Source: Bog-793 sp050010315
Lineage (GTDB): Bacteria > Actinomycetota > Acidimicrobiia > Acidimicrobiales > Bog-793
DNA length: 10,117 bases
Direction: 5' to 3'
NCBI GenBank assembly: GCA_050010315.1
Contig: JBEKLG010000059.1
Location: 1 to 10,117 of the forward strand
The position numbers were made by a program, and so were the translations under genes. Of this stretch, positions 6,014-10,117 are shown piece by piece (the first letter of the stretch is position 1; each line of letters starts with the position of its first letter). The notes under the pieces are model-generated. The model was not told where the DNA came from. It saw only the letters and a program-made list of their open reading frames with translations, and did not search any database.

Positions 6014-6880
6014 TCAATATGCCCGGTACCCGGGGACGCGGGTATTGATGCGGTACAGGGACGTCGACGCACACACAAACAAGCTCAGCCGCGTGCTCTC
6101 TCCCCAGGCCAGGTTGCCGACCACCTCCGGTGTTTGGACCGACCCGAGATGGGTTCCGGTGGGGTCGAAAACGTGAAACCCTCCCGGACCTGTGCAATAG
6201 ATATTGCCCTCCATGTCGATCTTCATCCCGTCAGGCACGCCGTCACCGTCCCCGGTAACCTCAGCCCAGATTTCGCCGCCGCTCAACGAGCCGTCCTGCC
6301 CTAACCTGAAGGCTCTGATATGCATTCGCGGGCTGTCGTTGACGAACAGCACCTTGCCGTCGAGGGAAAAGCAGAGGCCGTTTGGCTCCTCGAAATCGTT
6401 TGCAAGGAGCTCGATCTCGCCCGTAGCCCGGATCCGGTATACCCCGCGAAACGGCTGACCAGGCTCTCGAGGCACGCCGAAATATTCTTGGCGCCCGAAC
6501 GTCGGGTCGGTGAAGTAAATGTTGCCATCGGGCCCGACCACTACGTCGTTGGGACTGTTCAGTTCTCGGCCATCGAAGTGATCTGCAAGAACCCTTAGCT
6601 CACCGCCCTCTTCGCGTACTACCCGGCTTGTGGCGTGCTCGCAAGTGATCAACCGGCCCATGGGGTCGAAGGTACTGCCATTAGCCATGTTGCTTGGGCT
6701 CCGGTACCTCTGGACGCCGGTGGTTGCGTCCCAACGCCACATGGCATTACCGTGAATATCACTGAAAACCAGGAACTCTCCTTCATCCGACCACGCCGGT
6801 CCCTCAGTGAAGTCGAACCCAGTGGCCATCCGCTCTAGCGCGTTCGTGTCTTCTATGAGCCGCGTCAAACTTGTAGTCAT
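6014..6880 (-). CDS. SMP-30/gluconolactonase/LRE-family protein
   Basis: A six-bladed beta-propeller hydrolase family that opens sugar lactones (for example gluconolactone to gluconate) using one divalent metal. 288 residues, a normal length, with no signal peptide, so probably cytoplasmic. Expected metal ligands are present: Glu26 in FTEGPAW, Asn167 in EEPNGL and Asp217 in VPDGMKID; Asn111 in NSPNDVVVGPDG lies in the substrate-binding strand region. Repeated blade motifs such as PDGNIYFTDP and EGNIYCTGPGG are clear. The start is ATG 6878-6880, because AGGAGG sits 5 nt upstream (6886-6891); an in-frame start at 6919 has no such site. The gene is divergent from the cyclase and LarA-like pair, which suggests a shared control region. 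Its base composition looks less GC-rich than rho, compatible with a different origin. The substrate is unknown: other sugar lactones or aryl esters are possible. Confidence 0.9.
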   Translation of the reverse strand: MTTSLTRLIEDTNALERMATGFDFTEGPAWSDEGEFLVFSDIHGNAMWRWDATTGVQRYRSPSNMANGSTFDPMGRLITCEHATSRVVREEGGELRVLADHFDGRELNSPNDVVVGPDGNIYFTDPTFGRQEYFGVPREPGQPFRGVYRIRATGEIELLANDFEEPNGLCFSLDGKVLFVNDSPRMHIRAFRLGQDGSLSGGEIWAEVTGDGDGVPDGMKIDMEGNIYCTGPGGFHVFDPTGTHLGSVQTPEVVGNLAWGESTRLSLFVCASTSLYRINTRVPGYRAY

Positions 6881-6885
6881 TCCTG

Positions 6886-6891
6886 CCTCCT
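6886..6891 (-). promoter_or_regulatory. Strong ribosome binding site of the SMP-30 gene
   Basis: AGGAGG on the minus strand, 5 nt before ATG 6880. It sets the start of the SMP-30 gene against the longer frame from 6919. Confidence 0.75.
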
Positions 6892-7335
6892 GTCCTTGAG
6901 CGTCAGCTCTAATCTGCACCTTGCGTTTTAGCCGGCTCTGGACTGGGAAGCCTAGTCAGTTCGGGACAGAGAACCGACAGCATCCAACTGGACGTAAAGA
7001 CGAGTGCACACCCGCTCAAAGCGGCGCGCGGGCTGGGTGTTCATCCCGGGGCGCCCGCTGGGCCCACAGAGGACGCCGGTCCCGCGGTCCGACGAGGCTC
7101 GGTCGCATGGGGACGATTCTCGCCATCTTCGCAAACGGGACCAAGGTGCGACCGGCTGGTACCGAAGACCATGGCCGTCCGTTGTCACAAGGTGCTCGCT
7201 CAGGCGAAGAGGTACACGCGCCCGGTCAGCGCGTGGTCGCCGTCCCCTCTTCGCGAACAGGGGTGCGCGGGCCGCACGGGACTGCCGGCGAGGGCTTTGG
7301 AGAACAAGAAGTTACGCCACCGCCGGAACGAGAAG

Positions 7336-7364
7336 TGGAGCCCGCGCCACGCTCGCAGTAAAAT
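7336..7364 (+). promoter_or_regulatory. Possible promoter of the cyclase/LarA-like operon
   Basis: TAAAAT at 7359-7364 is a good -10 box in an otherwise GC-rich region. TGGAGC at 7336-7341, 17 bp upstream, is a weak -35 (3 of 6). Transcription from near 7371 would give a leader of about 70 nt before ATG 7444. Confidence 0.4.
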
Positions 7365-7443
7365 ACAAGTGAAACCCGGCACAAAACCGATCCCAGCAAA
7401 CTGGCCCAAACCCGCTGGGTCTCACAACAGCATGGAGGCCTTC

Positions 7444-8223
7444 ATGTCCCAGACTCGACTTGCCACCGAGACGGCTGGCTCGTCGACCTCTCAGCTTGCC
7501 ACTCTGATCGCGGGCTGCGACGTGGTCGACCTTGCTCCTCTCCTCTTCCCTAACATGCCCCGCTGGTCCACGCACCCAGACCTCGCGATCATCGACGACT
7601 CGCGCAACTTTGAACAGAACGGCTACTTCCTGCAGACTCTTGTCCTGCCCGAGCACGTCGGTTGCCACGTCGACGTACCAGCGCATTACATCAGGGCAAT
7701 GGCCGACAAGACGATGGACACCTTCCCCCCCGATTGTGTCATGGGCCCGGCCAAGAAGGTGGACGTCTCGCAGCTGGACCTGGGACCGGGCGAGCTCCTG
7801 ACCCTCGCTCGGTTCGAGCAGGCCGCGGGCGCTGCCGGCATCTCGATCGACGCGGGCGACATCGCCATAGTCGAGTTTGGCTGGGACAAGAACTTGCCTG
7901 GCGGCAGCGCCGAGCGCCCCGATGGTTGGTGGGGGAGCAACAACCCCGGTTTTGCGGAGGACCTATGCGCCTGGCTCGCCAAGCGACGCGTGAAGGCCGT
8001 CGGTGGCGACACGGTCTCAGTCGACCTCGCTCAGGTCGACGGGGTCGTTGTCTCCGATTTCGGTCATAGCAAGTACTTCCTCCCCGACAGCATTCTCATC
8101 ATCGAGGGGCTCCAGAACCTCGCCGCCGTGCCTGCGTCGTTTTACTTCCTCGCCCTGCCCCTGAGGACTAGAGGCGGGTCAGGCTCGCCATTGCGGCCGG
8201 TTGGCCTCGTGCCGCGTACCTGA
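7444..8223 (+). CDS. Cyclase-family (kynurenine-formamidase-like) metal-dependent hydrolase
   Basis: Members of this family hydrolyse amide, imide or lactone-like bonds with metal ions, including kynurenine formamidase and isatin hydrolase. 259 residues, within the usual range of 200-270. The metal motif HxGTHxDxPxH appears at residues 71-81 as His-Val-Gly-Cys-His-Val-Asp-Val-Pro-Ala-His: ligands His71, His75 and Asp77 and the second-shell His81 are kept, but the usual Thr is Cys74. The C-terminal family pattern is also clear: GGDTVSVD, IIEGLQNLAAVPA, then ALPLRTRGGSGSPLRPVGL. The start is ATG 7444, with GGAGG 5 nt upstream; ATG 7432 is in frame but without a site, and the frame open from 7171 is not family-like. 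No signal peptide. The LarA-like gene follows after 17 bp, so they are probably one operon. No tryptophan-catabolism gene lies nearby, so kynurenine formamidase itself is not supported. Confidence 0.88.
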   Translation: MSQTRLATETAGSSTSQLATLIAGCDVVDLAPLLFPNMPRWSTHPDLAIIDDSRNFEQNGYFLQTLVLPEHVGCHVDVPAHYIRAMADKTMDTFPPDCVMGPAKKVDVSQLDLGPGELLTLARFEQAAGAAGISIDAGDIAIVEFGWDKNLPGGSAERPDGWWGSNNPGFAEDLCAWLAKRRVKAVGGDTVSVDLAQVDGVVVSDFGHSKYFLPDSILIIEGLQNLAAVPASFYFLALPLRTRGGSGSPLRPVGLVPRT

Positions 8224-8240
8224 CGGGACAGGCGGGACCG

Positions 8241-9548
8241 ATGAGCTCGGAGGTTCAACTGGCAGGGTCTGGGGCGCGCGTCGAGCAATTGGAGTGGTTC
8301 GAACTTTCCCGGGCCGCCCCGGAACAAGGTTTTGAGGCTGTCGGCCTGCGCCGGGACTTGGCCCAGCTCGTTGAGGAGAGGGTCCAGCCCGGCAGCCGGG
8401 TGGGCGTAGCCGTGGGCAGCCGTGGCATCGCCCGCGTCGGCGATGTGGTCGCAGAGGTCGTCCAAGCGCTTCAACGCCGTGGCGTGTCAGCTGTGCTCAT
8501 ACCAGCGATGGGCTCGCATGGCGGGGCAACGCCAGCCGGCCAGCGCAACGTGCTCCACGAGCTCGGTATCAACGAAGGTTCCCTCGGCGTCCCCATTGAC
8601 GCATCCATGGAGGTGGTAGAGGTCGGTAAGTTGGCCAGCGGGAAGCCCGTTTACCTGGCTCATGCCGCCCTCGCTTGCGATGGGGTCGTGCTGGTCAACA
8701 GGGTTAAGCCTCACTCGGACTTCCGTGCGCCGATCGAAAGCGGGCTCACGAAGATGTTGACAATCGGCCTGGGCAAAGAAGCCGGAGCATCGAGCTTGCA
8801 CAGTGCCGGCTTCGAAGCTTTCAGCGAAGTGCTGCCCGAAGCCTCCCGCGTCGTTCTCGCGAGCCTTTGGGTGCCTTTCGGCGTGGCCCTTCTGGAGGAC
8901 GCGTGGCATCGCGTTCGGCGTGTGGAGGTGGTGCCTGGGGAGTTGCTCCTGGAGCGCGACCAAGCCCTTCTCTTGGAGGCATGGGGGTACTTTGCGCGGC
9001 TGCCTTTTGAGGAAGTAGACGTCTTGATATTACGCGAGATCGGCAAGATGATCTCCGGTGCCGGCATGGATCCGAACGTGACGGGCCGCTTCGCCGGTAA
9101 GGAGTTGCCTGCCGGGATCGGCGTGGGCCGCTTGGCGGTGCTCGACCTTACCGAGAACTCCGGGGGCAACGCGATGGGCGTAGGGCAAGCAGACATCGTG
9201 ACCGAGCGCCTACGCTCCAAGATCGACTGGACTGCCACGTACGCGAATGCCGCGGCCTCGAAGTCCCTGGCTGGTGCAAAACTGCCCTTCGTCGCTCGCA
9301 GCGACCTCGAGGCCCTATCGCTGGCGATGTTCTCCCTCACAGGTACAAATGTCGGCGCGCTCCGCCTCGTGGCTATGGCGAACACTCTGGAAGTGAACCA
9401 TATTGCGGTGTCCAAACCCCTTGTGGCACCCGCTGGGGCGGCCGGTTACTCCCTAGTGCACGCTCATCGCCACGCAGAGTTCAACACCGGGGGGAGCTTG
9501 CTGCGCATCGGTGGCCTCGAGTTCTTTGCTGACGCTGAGACCGGGTGA
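8241..9548 (+). CDS. LarA-like (lactate racemase family, DUF2088) protein
   Basis: Related to the nickel-dependent lactate racemase LarA, whose wider family includes racemases and epimerases of other 2-hydroxy acids. 435 residues, a normal length. The N-terminal domain shows VAVGSRGIARVGDVV, PAMGSHGGATPAGQRNVL (His93), a NRVKPHSDF segment (His158), ESGLTKMLTIGLGKE (Lys171) and SLHSAG (His187). By position these resemble the His, Lys and His residues that hold the nickel-pincer cofactor in LarA; this alignment is by eye. The C-terminal half has IGKMISGAGMDPNVTGRF, typical of this subgroup. The start ATG 8241 has only a weak GGCGGG site. It lies 17 bp after the cyclase stop, likely the same operon. 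No larB, larC or larE cofactor-synthesis gene is in the window, so they must lie elsewhere or the cofactor is not used. Its stop is 2 bp from that of the converging regulator. Confidence 0.85.
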   Translation: MSSEVQLAGSGARVEQLEWFELSRAAPEQGFEAVGLRRDLAQLVEERVQPGSRVGVAVGSRGIARVGDVVAEVVQALQRRGVSAVLIPAMGSHGGATPAGQRNVLHELGINEGSLGVPIDASMEVVEVGKLASGKPVYLAHAALACDGVVLVNRVKPHSDFRAPIESGLTKMLTIGLGKEAGASSLHSAGFEAFSEVLPEASRVVLASLWVPFGVALLEDAWHRVRRVEVVPGELLLERDQALLLEAWGYFARLPFEEVDVLILREIGKMISGAGMDPNVTGRFAGKELPAGIGVGRLAVLDLTENSGGNAMGVGQADIVTERLRSKIDWTATYANAAASKSLAGAKLPFVARSDLEALSLAMFSLTGTNVGALRLVAMANTLEVNHIAVSKPLVAPAGAAGYSLVHAHRHAEFNTGGSLLRIGGLEFFADAETG

Positions 9549-9550
9549 GG

Positions 9551-10117
9551 TTACCCAGCAGCGTCCACGCGCCCGACCTGGACCGAGTGCGCCGGCTTTA
9601 CCATGTTCCCCTCGGGTTCGCCATCGAGCACTCCGGTCATGTCCGCAAGGGCGGCACCCGTGGCGGCCTGCCGCAGTTCGTGCTCGGGGCTTACGTGGCC
9701 TCTGCCGGCACGTGCCGCTAGCTCCGTGCGATTGAGGGCGCCGGTCTTGTGAAGGATCGCACTAACGTGCTTCTCGACCGTCTTGACAGAAATCCGCAGG
9801 TCAGCGGCGATCCGCTTGTCAGGCAAACCCCGTTCAACCAAACGTCTTACTTGCTTTTCACGCTCGGTCAGCGTCGAATGCCCGTGGGAGTCGCGCCCCA
9901 CGCGTAGCCAATCGGCACCTGGGCCGGAGAGCACAGCATTGCCCCGGGCGGCGGCAATTATTATCCGGCCAAGGTGTTCTGCGTCGGTATCGGTATCGAA
10001 GTTCTTGTCCAGGTAACCCGCGGCGCCGGCGTGCAGGGCGTCGGAGACGAGATCATCGTCGGCGACGCGGGACATAGCGACGACCTGCGGAGCGGGGACC
10101 AGTGCCCGAAGCTGGCG
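9551..10117 (-). CDS. NarL/LuxR-type response regulator, partial (5' end outside the window)
   Basis: DNA-binding half of a two-component regulator. The frame is open to the right edge, so ATG 10075 is internal and the gene starts beyond 10117; 188 residues are visible. First comes the end of a receiver domain: VVAMSRVADDDLV (Ser at the switch Thr/Ser position) and GAAGYLDKN (conserved Lys). The phospho-acceptor Asp is outside the window. A LuxR helix-turn-helix follows at visible residues about 80-136: LTEREKQVRRLVERGLPDKR, then ISVKTVEKHVSAILHKTG and NRTELAARA. After it comes a tail of about 50 residues without recognisable motifs, where most relatives stop soon after the HTH. The gene converges on the LarA-like gene with 2 bp between stops. 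A partner histidine kinase, if any, would lie to the right. Whether it controls the lactonase/racemase genes is unknown. Confidence 0.9.
   Translation of the reverse strand, partial: RQLRALVPAPQVVAMSRVADDDLVSDALHAGAAGYLDKNFDTDTDAEHLGRIIIAAARGNAVLSGPGADWLRVGRDSHGHSTLTEREKQVRRLVERGLPDKRIAADLRISVKTVEKHVSAILHKTGALNRTELAARAGRGHVSPEHELRQAATGAALADMTGVLDGEPEGNMVKPAHSVQVGRVDAAG

Larger units (their letters stand above)
6881..7443. promoter_or_regulatory. Divergent intergenic control region
   Basis: 563 bp between the SMP-30 start and the cyclase start. Open frames cross it on both strands, but none has a ribosome site with family-like content, so I see no gene. It contains the SMP-30 ribosome site (6886-6891), a small imperfect inverted repeat GACTGGG-aag-CCTAGTC (6941-6957, 6 of 7 pairs) that could be an operator, and the proposed cyclase promoter near 7336-7364. 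It is long for a simple divergent promoter, so a lost gene or regulatory RNA is possible. Confidence 0.4.

Noticed and set aside
4174..7255. 12-mer CGCGAAGAGGGG at 4174-4185 repeated inverted at 7244-7255
   Set aside because: The first copy lies inside LacI coding sequence and flanking bases do not match. It is too short to be taken as a transposon end.
7171..7443. Upstream extension of the cyclase frame
   Set aside because: The extra 91 codons are basic and unlike the family. The ribosome site GGAGG is placed for ATG 7444.
8711..9415. Minus-strand frame opposite the LarA-like gene
   Set aside because: The composition is that of a shadow frame, with no motif and no ribosome site. The plus-strand LarA-like gene explains the region.

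Overview
The base composition is high GC. The left-hand gene order (threonine synthase, then rho, then rpmE) and the Rho protein with a long arginine-rich insert between its N-terminal domain and RNA-binding domain point to an actinobacterium. Acidimicrobiia or a related deep lineage is a reasonable guess, but I could not test it.

Layout. (1) 1-3005 is an intact housekeeping block on the + strand: the C-terminal part of threonine synthase, a 388-bp gap holding a good promoter and a long leader, rho, and rpmE (zinc-type L31). (2) 3006-4362 is a gene graveyard. It holds the tail of a sugar ABC transporter ATPase (- strand), the tail of a class II fumarase/aspartase-family enzyme (+ strand) and the last codons of a LacI-family regulator (- strand). 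The first two are cut off head to head at about 3656-3670, and each also carries a single-base frameshift. (3) 4363-5828 is a decayed ISL3-family insertion sequence. Its ends are recognisable, but the transposase has a frameshift at a CA repeat, an amber codon and a frameshift at a C7 run. (4) 5829-10117 is an intact accessory metabolic block: an SMP-30/gluconolactonase-family gene (- strand), a 563-bp divergent control region, then a cyclase-family (kynurenine-formamidase-like) metal hydrolase followed 17 bp later by a LarA-like (lactate racemase family) protein. A NarL/LuxR-type response regulator, cut by the right window edge, converges on the last gene with only 2 bp between stop codons.

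How it may work together. Threonine synthase, Rho and L31 are core functions. The right block encodes a lactone hydrolase, a cyclase-type hydrolase and a 2-hydroxyacid racemase/epimerase homologue. That set suits catabolism of a sugar-acid lactone or related hydroxy acid. The nearby remains of a sugar ABC ATPase and a LacI regulator suggest that a larger carbohydrate locus was once here and was broken up by rearrangement around the IS. This pathway is inference: the substrate cannot be read from the sequence, and the Lar cofactor-maturation genes are not in the window.

I see no tRNA, rRNA, CRISPR array or phage structural gene. The most unusual points are the LarA-like/SMP-30/cyclase association, the head-to-head truncated gene junction, the multiply broken ISL3 element with a perfect 10-bp inverted repeat upstream of its transposase, and the roughly 300-nt rho leader.
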